Origin: Niastella populi
Lineage (GTDB): Bacteria > Bacteroidota > Bacteroidia > Chitinophagales > Chitinophagaceae
DNA length: 52,295 nucleotides
Reading direction: 5' to 3'
Assembly: GCF_002078015.1 (NCBI RefSeq)
Contig: NZ_LWBP01000232.1
Location: forward strand, 1-52,295
Shown here: positions 25,505 through 37,500 of the stretch, in pieces
Layout of the letters: the number at the start of each line of letters is the position of its first letter
Numbering within the stretch: the stretch's first letter is position 1
The notes under the pieces: generated by a model
Told to the model about the DNA's origin: nothing
Database searches by the model: none
Seen by the model: only the letters and a program-made list of their open reading frames with translations
Position numbers and translations under genes: made by a program

Positions 25505-28500
25505 ATGCAAAAATTCTGTAGTAAAGGATTTTTAATATTGTTATTATTCGTTATATCATTTATTCCCAATAGGTCAATTGCTCAAATTGATGTGGCAATT
25601 GGTTCCGGAACAACTACAAATACCGACTGGACCTGGCCCTGCCCCCTTCCTGATATGGTAGATGCGAGCCGGATGCAGTTCCTGTTTCTCGCCTCGGAAT
25701 TATCTGCAGCAGGTATGTCGGCCGGTACCATCAATGCTATCCGGTTTACCGTAACCGACCTCGGCATGTACGTCGATCCTTCCAACCCCAACAATTCGGC
25801 TGCCGACAAATTAACCCTAAAGATCGGAACTACCGCTACCGCAAGCCTTAGTACCAATGGCTGGGAACCCAATACCAATACCGTATTTACTGCCAATAGC
25901 CACCTGCCAACGCTGGGTGCTAATTCTTTTGCATTCAATTCACCTTTTTACTGGAATGGCGTTGACAATATTGTTATTGAGATCTGTACCGATGCAAGCA
26001 ATGGAAGCACCCGCAGCGCCAATCCCTATATAACTTATACAACCGGTTTACCCTTTAACGCTTCCCGCAGCATTGGCGAAAATTTCCTCGGTGGCCTTTG
26101 CGATAAAAACAATAATGCTGTCAGGGGCGATCAAACTACCCGGCCCAATATCATCTTCAACTGGACGGTGGCCCAACCCTGTACCAATGGATCACTGACC
26201 GCCGGCACCGCAGTTTCGAACAAAGTTTCGGTTTGTATGAATGAAACCTTCAGGCTTGGTTTGAACGGCTCATCCATGGCAACCGGTTTAACCTATCAAT
26301 GGCAGTCTTCTGCTAATGGTTTAGCGTGGACTGACATCGCCAATGCAACAGAGGCTTCTTTATCATTAACTCAAACAGCTACAAGCTGGTATCGTTGTAT
26401 TGTAACCTGTTCTTCCGGTGGAACCGCAACTTCAGCCAGTATACAGGTGCTTACTCCTTTACCATTATCAGGGACATTTACTATTGACAAATCGTTGCCT
26501 GCAGGTAGTGGTAATTTTAAAACCTTCAACGACGCCTATAATCATATTAAATGCGGTATCAACGGCCCTGTAGTTTTCAATGTGGCCCCCAATAGTGGTA
26601 TCTACAATGAACAGTTGATCATCGAGCCCATACCAGGGGCATCGGCAGTCAATACCATAACTTTCAACGGCGCGCCAGGCGCGGCTATAGAATATAATGC
26701 AGATAACCAGGACCAGCGCGCGATCATTAAACTGAATGGCGCCGATTATTTCAGGTTCAATAACCTTACGGTGAATGCTACCGCTACCGGGTATAGTGGC
26801 TATGGGTATTGTTTTCAATTATTGAACGATGCCGATTTCAATATTATCAATAACTGTACGATCAACACCGACGTAAGTTCCAACTCGGCCAATTATGCCG
26901 GCATAGTAGTGAATGGATCTGACCGTTCGGCAACACAGGAAATGATTTCGCAGTGCGATAACAACATTTTCCAAAACAACACGATCACCGGCGGTTATTA
27001 TGGCATTACCCTGGTAAGCGCCAGCAGTGCACCCAATGGCAGCAACATTATCAGCAAAAACAAATTGTATGATTTTGCACTGGGTGGAATTTATGTTGCC
27101 TGTTCATTTAATACGCAAATTGACAGCAACCTGATCTCAAGGCCGGTTCGTTCTGAAGATTATGCAACCGTTTATGGTATCTATGCTATTAATATCAATA
27201 CCAGGCTGGCCATTTCGAAAAATACGATCACGCATATTTTCAACGGCGCCAGCGACTGGGCATCGTTTTATGGGATCTATTTTACTTCGGCGGCTTCAGT
27301 AGGCGGTTTGGAAAACGTGGTAAGCAATAACCTTATCTATAACATCAACGGCGGCGCCACTGTATATGGCATATACAATTCACTTTCGCACAATGCGCTT
27401 TACCATCATAATACCGTTTCGCTCGACGGTATAATGAACAATGCCATCAACGATAATTTTGTTACTGGTTTTTACCTTGAAGGGGCAACCGGCGTACAAC
27501 TCTACAACAACAATATCTCTGTTACGCGTGACGGACCGGCCACCAACACTGCCATTTGGTTCGCAACCTTCAGCAGTGATATTCAATCGAACAATAACAA
27601 CCTGTATGTATCGCCGGGTGTAGGCGTCAGAAGAACAGGGTATGTGCATGGCAATAACCGTTTATTGTTGAATAACTGGGTAGCGGCTACGGGGCTCGAC
27701 AATAATTCTATTGCAGCCGATCCGGTGTTTGTAAACCTGGCAACAGGCGATCTGCACCCCGGTAATCCTGCGTTGAACAATATGGGTGCTACAACAACGG
27801 GAATAACAACCGATATTACCGGAGTAACACGAAACAGTCCACCCGATGCCGGTGCATTCGAGATCAATCCGCCGGCATGTACAACACCGCCGACGGCCGG
27901 CACAGCGGCCTTCAACAAAAGCGCGGTATGTGTAGGCGAATCGGTTACATTCGATCTTACCGGTAATACCATTGGGGCGGTACAAACCTATCAACTGCAA
28001 TCGGCTGCTGCGGCGGCTGGTCCGTTTACCGCAGAAGGAAGCCTTTCTACCAACCCGGTATTCTTTATTACAGCCACTACCACAAAATTTTATCGCATCA
28101 GCGTAACCTGTAGTGGCAATACAGCAATTACACCGCCTGTTGAGTTGACCGTATTCCAGGCTTTCCCGTCCGGAACATACACTATCAATAAAAATGCGCC
28201 GGCCAGCGCTACCAATTTTGTGAGCTTCAATGCCGCATATGGCGCACTGGGTTGCGGCATCAGCGGACCTGTAGTTTTTGATGTAGTAGCCGGCAGCGGT
28301 CCGTACAACGAGCAATTGATCATCGACACCATAAAAGGAACATCCATTACCAATACGGTTACTTTCAATGGTAATGGCAATACGTTGCAATTCAGCTCCA
28401 ATTCCAACGATGAGCGGGCTGTGATCAAATTGCGGTCTGCCGATCATTTTATATTCGATAACCTGGTGATCGATGCTACCGGCGCAGGAGCCTATGGTTA

Positions 28501-31500
28501 TGGCGTGCAGCTGTTGAAAAATGCCGATAGCAATATTATTAAGAACTGTACCATCAATGCGAATACCGGTATTGGCGATTATGCCGGTATAGTGGTAAGT
28601 GCAATGGATACCGACCCAACTGCTACAGGTAATACCTGGTGCGATGGCAACCTCTTTACAAATAATACCATCAGCGGAGGTAATTACGGTATTACACTGG
28701 CAGGCGATCCGGTTTATTTTTCATGGATGTCGAACTTCATTTATGATAATAAGATCGTCAACAATACCATTACCGATTTTTATGAAATGGGCATTTATGT
28801 GAATGGTACAAGCGGTACTGTTATTGAAGGCAATATTTTATCAAGGCCGCAACGTGCCAGCGTAGGCGATTTTCAGGGTGTTTTCGTACAGGAAACAAAC
28901 GCCGAAATTCTCATAAACCGCAATAAGTTCAGTAATCCTTTTGGCGGCGCGCCCAATTCTACGCAGGCTTTTTATGCTATTTATTCCAATATGGCCGGAC
29001 ATGAAACAAAGGGTATTATTTCAAACAATATTATTTATAATGTAAACGGCCTCGGCGCCATGTATGGGTTCTATTGCACCAGTACCCGTAATATGGCATT
29101 CTACCATAACACCGTTTCGTTCGACAACCAAACCGTGCCCGGTAACAATACCGCCGGTGCCAGTGGATTTTATACAACCAACACCGTTGAAAACCTCGAG
29201 TTCAAAAATAATATCGTCACTATCACCAAAACGGGGTCGGGACAAAAGTTCGGGTTCAACATCGCATCCGGCGATGTTATTCCGTTGAGCATGGATAAAA
29301 ATGATTACTACATCAAAGGGCCCAATGGCAATAATTATATAGGTTACCGTAACAGCCCGAGAGCCACTCTGAGCGAATGGCAATCGGTAACCGCAAGGGA
29401 TCTGCATTCGTACAGCATCGATCCGGTATATGCAAACCTGGCATCGGGTAACCTGGCGCCCACCATTGCACCGTTGAACGATAATGGCGATGCATTGGGC
29501 ATATTAACTGACATCAATAATGCCACAAGAAGTACAGCCACACCTGATATCGGTGCATATGAATTTATTCCTGCACCTTGTATAAGCGGCGTTATCGCCG
29601 GAAATACGGTGGTTACGCCCAACAGCGGTATTTGTATGGGCACGCAGTTAACCCTTACTTTAACAGGTAATACCACCAGTGGCTATCAAACCTATCGCTG
29701 GCAAAAAGCAGCCAGCGCTGCCGGCCCCTGGGTGTACATCAGCGATTCCTTGTATGTTTCGGAATTCAAAACCGAGGCAACGGGAAATGCTTACTACCGT
29801 TGTGTTGTAAGCTGTACCGGAATCAACGATACATCTGCGATTGCGCAGGTACAATTAAATGCACCTTTACCGGGCGGCATCTATACGATCAACAATGGCG
29901 GCGCCGGTGATTATGCCAGCTTTACAGCAGCAGTGAACGCCATGCAATGCGGTATTGCAGGTGAAGTGATCTTTGACGTGGCGCCTGGTACTTATAATGA
30001 GCAGGTATACCTGCGCCGCATACCCGGCGCTTCAGCGGGCAGCCGGGTTACTTTCCGCTCGGCAACCGGCAATGCGGCCGATGTAATTTTAACGGCAGCC
30101 GGCACTTCAGCCAATAACTATGTATTAAAAATAGACAGCGCCGGTTACCTCACCTTTAAAGGATTGACAATAAGCGCTACTTCCAATACGTATGGCCGCG
30201 TGGTAGAGTTTGCCGGCACGGCTTCATTCGATAGTTTGATCAATAACATTATAACTACCCCAGCCACAACTTCTACTTCCAATACCCGCACCGCTATATA
30301 CGCTTCCCCCGTGAAAGCGGAAAGCATTGTAATAAGCGGCAATGCTATCAGGAACGGCGCCAGCGGTATTTATATAGCAGGCACTTCTATCAATCGCAGT
30401 AAAAACCTGGTGATAGAAAATAATGCGATCAATGGATTTTACCAGTACGGGATCTATACAACCTTATGTAACAATACCCGTATTACAGGCAATGAATTAA
30501 CAGTTGCCGCGCCACTGGCCACTACTTCGTATGCTATCAACAGCGGAAATAACGATAGCTCTTACAACGTATCGGCCAACCGCATTACGATCAACAATAC
30601 TTCTGCCACAGTGTATGGCATAAGCGTTTCTGCCAGCATCAGCCAGCTTGCTAATGCCGGCAGGGTAGATGGCAACCGTGTAGTTGGCATTACCGGAAAT
30701 ACCGGTACGCTGTATGGGATGAATGTGGTTACTTCTCAAACCGCCCGTATTGTCAACAATGCCATAAGCATAAGAACAAACGGCAATGCATCATATGGAT
30801 TATTTACCAATAACAATATCGACGCGCAGGTATATAATAATACAGTGGTTGACGCTTCGGCCAACGGTAACAATAACTATGCTGCCTACATTTCCGATAA
30901 CAATTACAATGATGCGAATTACATAGATGTGCGCAACAACATCTTCTCGCATGAAGGCGGCGGCAAGGCCATGTATGTAAACAACATCGAGCACATGTAC
31001 AGCGATTACAATATGCTGTATACTACCGGCGCTACACTGGTACTGTATGATTCCTGGGTGGGCGCTTCCTATGCCACGCTGGCCGACTGGCAGGCGGGCG
31101 GCGATCTTGACAAATATTCCATTGTTTATAAGCCGGCCCTTATCAGTACGGCTGATCCGCGCCCCGATGTAAATGCGCCTGAAGTGTGGGCCATGCATGG
31201 ACGTGGTATTCAGTTGAACGGAAACGATCATGATTTCAATAATGCCCCAAGACCGGTGTCATTGAAAGCCGGTGTGCCTGATCTTGGTGCATACGAATTT
31301 ATGCCCGTGGCTGCACCGCCGGTTTGTGTGGCCAGTCCCGCAGCGCCGGTGGCCAACGCGCAACAGGTATTTACGCTTGGCACCGATGTGGTAGCTACTA
31401 TCAATTGGGGCGCTGCCGTTCCTGCCGGTGTAACAATGAAAAGGTTCAGCGGGGTTATGCCAACAGGTTTAACAGCCGGCACCGATCATATGTATTTCTA

Positions 31501-34462
31501 TACCGATGTGGCGATAACAGGCGGCGGCACTTATAGTTACGATATCGAACAAAACTACCTCGATCCATGGCGCGGGTTTATCAACAATGAAAACCGCATC
31601 CGTCTTGGAAGAACTGATGTTGCCGGAACCTGGGTTGTAGATGCTGCCAGCACTGTAAATACTGTCTCAAATAACATTTCGCAAACCGGTCTCACTTACC
31701 TGAACCGCTTAACCGGTTTAACCAACGGAACCATTCCTTATCCGCCATCAGACAGTGCCCGTACCGACAGCTCGAACATGGGTACGCGCTTTTGGGTAGG
31801 CTATGGCCATAACAATAATGTAACTACGTTCATTGCCAAAATAGGCGGCTCGGCCAGGGATGCCAATGTTACGGTGAAAGTGCATGGTACTGCCTGGGTG
31901 CGCAATTATCATATTCCTGCCAATACATTTATCAATACCGATCCTATTCCGCGTACCGGTGCATCGGGTGCCGTATTGCTTACAGAAGGAATTTCCGACA
32001 GGGGCATCAGTATTGAAAGCGATGAGCCGGTATCGGCCTTTGTTGAGGCAAGTGGAGCACTGGCGGTAACCGGTTCTACCCTGCTGGTACCCGTGGGTTC
32101 GTATGGCTACGAATATTACGCGCTTGCCTGGGAGCAGAAGAATTATGATCTGAATGTTTATTCCTGGTTCTATGTGATCGCCGATCACGATAGCACTATG
32201 GTTGAAATAACACCATCGAACCCTACATTGGGCGGCCGTGTGCCAAACGTTCCGTTCGTTGTTACCCTCAATAAAGGCGAAGTGTACCAGGTGCTGGGCG
32301 CCAAAAAATCTGAGAACGACGGTTTTGACCTGTCGGGCAGTAAAGTGCGCAGCCTTAGCAACCTGGCCGGAAAATGTTACCCGGTTGCCGTGTTCTCGGG
32401 CAACAGCCGCGCATTTATCGATTGCGCTGAAAGTTTCGTTCCCTTTGGAAATTACCTGATACAACAGGGTTCGCCAGCCGAAACATGGGGAACGCAATAC
32501 CTAACGGCGCCCACTGCAAAATATAACGATCCAACAGCTGCACAAACCAATTTCTATCGCATACTGGTAAAAGACCCGGCTACTGTTGTAAGGGTGAACG
32601 GCCAGGTCTTATCGAACCCGGTTAATAATTATTACCAGTACCAGAGCAATACTGCCGATTTTATTGAAGCTACCCGGCCGGTACTGGTTGCCGAGTTCAT
32701 CCCGGGCTCAAGCAATATCTGTGACTTTGGCAATACGGCCCCAGAAATGTTCTATATCCCGGCCATCGATCAGGGCGTGCGGAAAGCAGATTTTTACCGC
32801 AGCAATATTTCGGCATTTGGCGATAACTATCTTACTGTCGTTATTCCAACCAATGGCGTGGCTTCGCTTAGCATCGACGGATCAAATAAATTCGATTCAA
32901 CTTATACACATCCCGGCAAAGCCGGTTATACCGTAGTGCTGAAACGCTGGCAACCTGCCGATGCGGCCAGCACAGTGCAGAGTGATTCAGCGTTTATTGC
33001 GCTTAACTATGGTTTGGGCGGTATAGACAGCTACGGGGTGCTGGCAGGAAAAGCCATTCCCGCATCACCTACATTGCCCGGTATCACCAATATCTATGAC
33101 AGCAGCGGTAACTATAGTGCATTCACCTGTGTTGGTACACCTTTCCGTTACAGTGTATTGCTGCCGGTTATGCCAACCAGCATTACCTGGAAGTTCAGCC
33201 AGGCGGCAAACATGGTACCCAATGCCGACAGCGTACAAATGAATCCCGTTCCGGTGCAAACCCAACTGGTGAACGGCCGTACCTATTATCGTTTTGCATT
33301 GGATCAGGATTATGTATTCCCCGCTACAGGCATTTACAGTGTTCCGGTTGAATATGTGCATCCTGTTATCGCTTCCTGTACCAATACCGCGCAGGCAGTG
33401 CTTACCATTACGGTAGCAGGAACGCCCGTGGTTGATATCGATGCCATAACAACCGGCTGTGTAGGTGACAGTGTACAATTCAGCGCTATCGTCACCGGTA
33501 GCTTTGGCGACGTGGTACATCAGCTCACCTGGGATTTTGGTGATAACACCACCGCGGTTGGCTTAACACCTTCAAAATTATACGCAGGGGCAGCCACCTA
33601 TACGGTAAAAGCAGATGCCATTACCAAAGTAGGCTGTATAGCCTCCACTTCGGAACCTGTTACATTAAAAGGCCCATCGGTTATTGAATTTGTAAGCGAT
33701 ACCGTAAAAGGTTGTGCCGGAAGCAATGTGGTGCTCTCAATTAGAAACCCGCAAAGCGGCGTAGCATACAACTGGTATAATACGGAAACCGGTGGTACGG
33801 CGGCACACACAGGTACATCGGTTACGATCTCAGCGATCAGCGCAACGAAAACATATTATGTCGATGCCACAGCCGACGGATGTACAACCCGTCCGCGCAA
33901 AGCGGTAACCGCCTTGTACGTCACAGGAGTAAACGCTCCGGTGGTAAGAGTAGACTCTACAGGCGCGCAAATGATCAAATTCTCATGGAGTGCAGTGCCT
34001 GGCGTAACTGCCTACCAGGTGTCGGTTAATGGAGGCATTACCTGGGCCACTCCATCATCGGGCCCCGGCGGTTTACAACACACCGTAACCGGTTTACAAC
34101 CCGGACAAAATATAACCTTACGGGTTAAAGCGGTTGATCCGGATGGTTGTACCGATGGCATTGGTGAAGCCAGCGCCACGGCCGTAATGGATGACGTGTT
34201 TATGCCAAATGCCTTTACTCCCAATGGCGATAACCTGAACGATGTGTTCAAATTGGAAGGGCTGGTGGTGAAAAGCATGCAGCTCAGGGTATTCAACCAG
34301 TGGGGTGAAATGATCTTTGAAACAGCCGATCAGTCGAAAGGATGGGATGGCACTTACAAAGGAAAATTACAGCCGTCGGGTGTATACATGTATGTGTGCA
34401 GCATGGTGCTTGCCGATGGAAGCAAACTGGTGAAGAAGGGATCGGTGAACCTTGTACGATAG
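25505..34462 (+). CDS. Giant T9SS type B cargo: three Ig/beta-helix modules plus IgGFc-binding-like domain
   Basis: From the ATG at 25505 the protein has 2985 residues with a signal peptide ending in SIAQ; the TTG at 25478 is less likely. After an N-terminal domain (about 28-220) come three consecutive modules starting at Cys226, Cys792 and Cys1359 and ending at Cys1941. Each has an Ig-like domain, a block like GTYTINKNAPA and VFDVAPGTYNEQ, an Asn-rich parallel beta-helix, and an exit motif such as GAYEFIPAP. Then follow an IgGFc-binding-like domain (about 2092-2515), a PKD domain (about 2640-2720), an Ig-like and an FN3 domain, and a type B sorting domain (about 2896-2985, with NAFTPNGDNLND). 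It is probably a secreted, surface-anchored adhesin or glycan-binding protein; the ligand is unknown. It leads a five-gene operon. Confidence 0.88.
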   Translation: MQKFCSKGFLILLLFVISFIPNRSIAQIDVAIGSGTTTNTDWTWPCPLPDMVDASRMQFLFLASELSAAGMSAGTINAIRFTVTDLGMYVDPSNPNNSAADKLTLKIGTTATASLSTNGWEPNTNTVFTANSHLPTLGANSFAFNSPFYWNGVDNIVIEICTDASNGSTRSANPYITYTTGLPFNASRSIGENFLGGLCDKNNNAVRGDQTTRPNIIFNWTVAQPCTNGSLTAGTAVSNKVSVCMNETFRLGLNGSSMATGLTYQWQSSANGLAWTDIANATEASLSLTQTATSWYRCIVTCSSGGTATSASIQVLTPLPLSGTFTIDKSLPAGSGNFKTFNDAYNHIKCGINGPVVFNVAPNSGIYNEQLIIEPIPGASAVNTITFNGAPGAAIEYNADNQDQRAIIKLNGADYFRFNNLTVNATATGYSGYGYCFQLLNDADFNIINNCTINTDVSSNSANYAGIVVNGSDRSATQEMISQCDNNIFQNNTITGGYYGITLVSASSAPNGSNIISKNKLYDFALGGIYVACSFNTQIDSNLISRPVRSEDYATVYGIYAININTRLAISKNTITHIFNGASDWASFYGIYFTSAASVGGLENVVSNNLIYNINGGATVYGIYNSLSHNALYHHNTVSLDGIMNNAINDNFVTGFYLEGATGVQLYNNNISVTRDGPATNTAIWFATFSSDIQSNNNNLYVSPGVGVRRTGYVHGNNRLLLNNWVAATGLDNNSIAADPVFVNLATGDLHPGNPALNNMGATTTGITTDITGVTRNSPPDAGAFEINPPACTTPPTAGTAAFNKSAVCVGESVTFDLTGNTIGAVQTYQLQSAAAAAGPFTAEGSLSTNPVFFITATTTKFYRISVTCSGNTAITPPVELTVFQAFPSGTYTINKNAPASATNFVSFNAAYGALGCGISGPVVFDVVAGSGPYNEQLIIDTIKGTSITNTVTFNGNGNTLQFSSNSNDERAVIKLRSADHFIFDNLVIDATGAGAYGYGVQLLKNADSNIIKNCTINANTGIGDYAGIVVSAMDTDPTATGNTWCDGNLFTNNTISGGNYGITLAGDPVYFSWMSNFIYDNKIVNNTITDFYEMGIYVNGTSGTVIEGNILSRPQRASVGDFQGVFVQETNAEILINRNKFSNPFGGAPNSTQAFYAIYSNMAGHETKGIISNNIIYNVNGLGAMYGFYCTSTRNMAFYHNTVSFDNQTVPGNNTAGASGFYTTNTVENLEFKNNIVTITKTGSGQKFGFNIASGDVIPLSMDKNDYYIKGPNGNNYIGYRNSPRATLSEWQSVTARDLHSYSIDPVYANLASGNLAPTIAPLNDNGDALGILTDINNATRSTATPDIGAYEFIPAPCISGVIAGNTVVTPNSGICMGTQLTLTLTGNTTSGYQTYRWQKAASAAGPWVYISDSLYVSEFKTEATGNAYYRCVVSCTGINDTSAIAQVQLNAPLPGGIYTINNGGAGDYASFTAAVNAMQCGIAGEVIFDVAPGTYNEQVYLRRIPGASAGSRVTFRSATGNAADVILTAAGTSANNYVLKIDSAGYLTFKGLTISATSNTYGRVVEFAGTASFDSLINNIITTPATTSTSNTRTAIYASPVKAESIVISGNAIRNGASGIYIAGTSINRSKNLVIENNAINGFYQYGIYTTLCNNTRITGNELTVAAPLATTSYAINSGNNDSSYNVSANRITINNTSATVYGISVSASISQLANAGRVDGNRVVGITGNTGTLYGMNVVTSQTARIVNNAISIRTNGNASYGLFTNNNIDAQVYNNTVVDASANGNNNYAAYISDNNYNDANYIDVRNNIFSHEGGGKAMYVNNIEHMYSDYNMLYTTGATLVLYDSWVGASYATLADWQAGGDLDKYSIVYKPALISTADPRPDVNAPEVWAMHGRGIQLNGNDHDFNNAPRPVSLKAGVPDLGAYEFMPVAAPPVCVASPAAPVANAQQVFTLGTDVVATINWGAAVPAGVTMKRFSGVMPTGLTAGTDHMYFYTDVAITGGGTYSYDIEQNYLDPWRGFINNENRIRLGRTDVAGTWVVDAASTVNTVSNNISQTGLTYLNRLTGLTNGTIPYPPSDSARTDSSNMGTRFWVGYGHNNNVTTFIAKIGGSARDANVTVKVHGTAWVRNYHIPANTFINTDPIPRTGASGAVLLTEGISDRGISIESDEPVSAFVEASGALAVTGSTLLVPVGSYGYEYYALAWEQKNYDLNVYSWFYVIADHDSTMVEITPSNPTLGGRVPNVPFVVTLNKGEVYQVLGAKKSENDGFDLSGSKVRSLSNLAGKCYPVAVFSGNSRAFIDCAESFVPFGNYLIQQGSPAETWGTQYLTAPTAKYNDPTAAQTNFYRILVKDPATVVRVNGQVLSNPVNNYYQYQSNTADFIEATRPVLVAEFIPGSSNICDFGNTAPEMFYIPAIDQGVRKADFYRSNISAFGDNYLTVVIPTNGVASLSIDGSNKFDSTYTHPGKAGYTVVLKRWQPADAASTVQSDSAFIALNYGLGGIDSYGVLAGKAIPASPTLPGITNIYDSSGNYSAFTCVGTPFRYSVLLPVMPTSITWKFSQAANMVPNADSVQMNPVPVQTQLVNGRTYYRFALDQDYVFPATGIYSVPVEYVHPVIASCTNTAQAVLTITVAGTPVVDIDAITTGCVGDSVQFSAIVTGSFGDVVHQLTWDFGDNTTAVGLTPSKLYAGAATYTVKADAITKVGCIASTSEPVTLKGPSVIEFVSDTVKGCAGSNVVLSIRNPQSGVAYNWYNTETGGTAAHTGTSVTISAISATKTYYVDATADGCTTRPRKAVTALYVTGVNAPVVRVDSTGAQMIKFSWSAVPGVTAYQVSVNGGITWATPSSGPGGLQHTVTGLQPGQNITLRVKAVDPDGCTDGIGEASATAVMDDVFMPNAFTPNGDNLNDVFKLEGLVVKSMQLRVFNQWGEMIFETADQSKGWDGTYKGKLQPSGVYMYVCSMVLADGSKLVKKGSVNLVR

Positions 34463-34505
34463 AACGAAGTACGGGACCGCTGCCTGATGGTAAATAAAAC
34501 TGATT

Positions 34506-37500
34506 ATGAAGTTGAGGTTTATAATATTGATGGTATTGGTGTTACCGGCGCTTGCTGGTAATGCGCAGAAGTTCTCGAACCGTGGAAGAGATTTCTGGGT
34601 TGGATATGGATTGCATTATCTGATGGAGCTCGGACAGGATAACAGCCAGGAAATGGTTCTGTATTTCAGTGCCGAGGATGCCGCCAATGTAAAGGTCACC
34701 ATCAAAGGGAATCTCAATACTACGGTACAAAACTATTCAGTACCGGCTAACAGCGTCATTATTTCGCAACCGATGCCTAAGTCGGGCGCTAATGACAGCC
34801 GTTTATACGATCTGCCGCCTGCGTATGGCGGCGGCGGAACATCGCGTGTATTTCCCCGTTCTATTCATATAGAAAGCGATGTGCCCGTTGTTGCCTATGC
34901 GCATATCAGCGGGGCCGGTTCATCAGGCGCTACCATGCTGATGCCGGTTGAATCGTGGGGGTATTCATATATCTCAGTAAACAGCCAGCAGGCCATACGC
35001 GCGGCAGGTACCGGCGATGGCGCTTTCTCGTGGTTGTATATAGTGGCCGACCATGATAATACCATGGTTGAAATAACCCCATCGGTGCCGTTGCGCAATG
35101 GCGCTATGCCCGGTGTGCCATTCACGGCCACATTGAACAAAGGTGAAATATACCAGGTAGTGGGTGCGGCCATCAGCGCTACCAATGGGCAGGACCTTAC
35201 CGGAACAAAAGTGCGATCTATAGCTAATGCCACAGGGGGCTGTTACCCGGTGGGCGTATTTGCAGGCAGCAGCCTCACCCTTATAAGTTGCAATAACACC
35301 AACACCGGCTTTGGCGATAATCTTATTCAGCAGATCTTTCCCACGCAGGCCTGGGGTAAAACATATCTTACGGCGCCCTTTTCTGCAAGCGGCGATGCAA
35401 CCGTGGCAAACCCGTCAATTTTCAGGGTCACCGTTAAAGACCCCGGTACGGTGGTAAGAAAAAACGGCGCTACGTTGGGCGGACTGATCAACGGAACCTA
35501 TTACGAGTACATCAGTACAACCGCCGATTATATAGAAGCAAACAAACCCATTCTCGTAACGCAATACATACCATCGATGACCGATGGTACAAACAATACC
35601 TGTAATTACCAGGGACTGGGCGATCCTGAAATGGTTTACCTGAGTCCCATCGAGCAATCGATCAATAACGTAGGGTTTTACCGCAATACGGCTACCAATA
35701 TCCTGGTGAATTATCTTACGCTTATTATTCCCACACCCGGACTGAATTCGCTGACTATCGACGGGGGTACCGCGTTTTCAAATGTGTATCCTCACCCCAA
35801 TAAACCGGGGTATTCGGTTGTTGTAAAACGGTGGAATGCTTCCCAGGCGCAATGCCTGGTGCGAAGCGATTCGGCATTTACGGCTGTTACTTACGGCCTG
35901 GGCCAGTGGGATAGTTATGCCTACAATGCCGGTACCTATATCAATAACCTCAACGGAACGCTTAATTTACATAACCATGAAGGCGCGGCGGGCGCTGTGC
36001 ATGAACATACCTGTATCAACTCCCCGGTTGAGCTATCGGTACTTATTTCGTATCAACCCACCAAACTGGTTTGGCATTTAAGCGAACTGGTTTACATGAC
36101 ACCCAATGCCGATGTAACCCAGAACAACCCCGTATCATCCGGTACCGTACAGCACAATGGAATAACTTATTATAAGTATACGCTTCCGGCAAGTTACAGG
36201 TTCAGCGAGGCCGGAACGTTTCGCTTTACGATAAACAGTACCCATCCATCGCTGGAGAATTGTAATAATACAGAAGCGCTGTTGCTCGATGTGGTGGTAA
36301 AGGATATGGGCAAAGCGCCTGCATTTACCGATACGCATAGCGGTTGTATACCCGATGAAGTTACTTTTAAATGGGATCCCGCTTATGCCGGCGATTTTAA
36401 GATCAATCGCTGGCAATGGACCTTCCCCGACGGTTCAACCGGTAATAAGGATACCGCCATAAGAGTATTTACAACAGCAGGACTGCACGATGTGCAGTTG
36501 CGGGTGATCAGCGAAGAAGGATGCGTGGCCGATACGTTAATCAAGATAAATGTTGAATCCCCGGCCGTGATGGCAATCACGGCAACACCGCTCACCGTAT
36601 GCGAAAACGGAACTATTGATTTTTCTGCTGCGGCTACCGGTACAGGCGCGGGTGGTATCAACGGCTGGTATTGGGATTTTGGCAATGGCCAAACTTCAAC
36701 CGTAAAAGATCCGCAGGATATTGCCTTTACCAGGTACGGTACTTATACAGTTAAAATGGTTGGTAAAGCAGGCACCGGATGTATCACCGATACCGCTAAA
36801 CAGGTGGTAACGGTATTACAGGCGCCGCAGGCGGCCTTTACTGTTACGCAGGGCGTATGTTTAGGTAACGATGTTTCCCTCGCCGACCGATCGCAGGCAT
36901 TTGGTGCAACGCTTACACGCTGGGACTGGAATTTTGGAGATAATACATCCGCCACACATAATAACAATAACCCATTTACAAAGAATTATTCAGTAACAAG
37001 TGTATATACAATTGGTTTGATAGTGACCGACAGCCGCGGATGCGCCAGCGATAAAGTGACGATGAATACGACCGTGCATCCGTTGCCGCAGGTAGCGTTT
37101 ACACCGCCCGGTGTTGTATGTATGCCAAATGGCAGCGCCGCATTCAATAACCTTTCAACAATAAGCGATAATACCGCTTTACAATATGAATGGGATTTTG
37201 GTGATAACAGTGCAATTGTAACTACACAGCATCCAACGCACGTGTATGCAGCAGTAAGCACCTACACTGTATCGTTAAAAGCAACCTCTGCTTTTGGGTG
37301 CAGCAACAGCACCACCGCTGTGGTTTCGAATTTTGCCCTGCAGCCGGTAGCAGCGTTCAGCTTTGCGCCTGCGATCATATGCCAGGGCAGTGATGCGGTA
37401 TTTACCGATGAAAGCACCTCGCCCCAGGGAACGGTGAACGGCTGGGAGTGGAATTTTGGGGATGGCACCACTTCAACAAGACGGAATGACGATAAAAGAT

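Noticed and set aside
27662-28447. 261-codon minus-strand frame inside the giant surface-protein gene
   Set aside because: Opposite a long, well-supported coding frame; its Cys/Arg/Gly-rich translation follows from the Asn/Thr/Gly codons of the real gene.
26180-31324. Possible DNA-level tandem repeat in the giant gene
   Set aside because: The three modules are repeats at protein level; no long identical nucleotide blocks were seen, so this is not a DNA repeat array or CRISPR.
31748-32497. 249-codon minus-strand frame inside the IgGFc-like region
   Set aside because: Same reason: shadow frame with no recognisable domain and no promoter.
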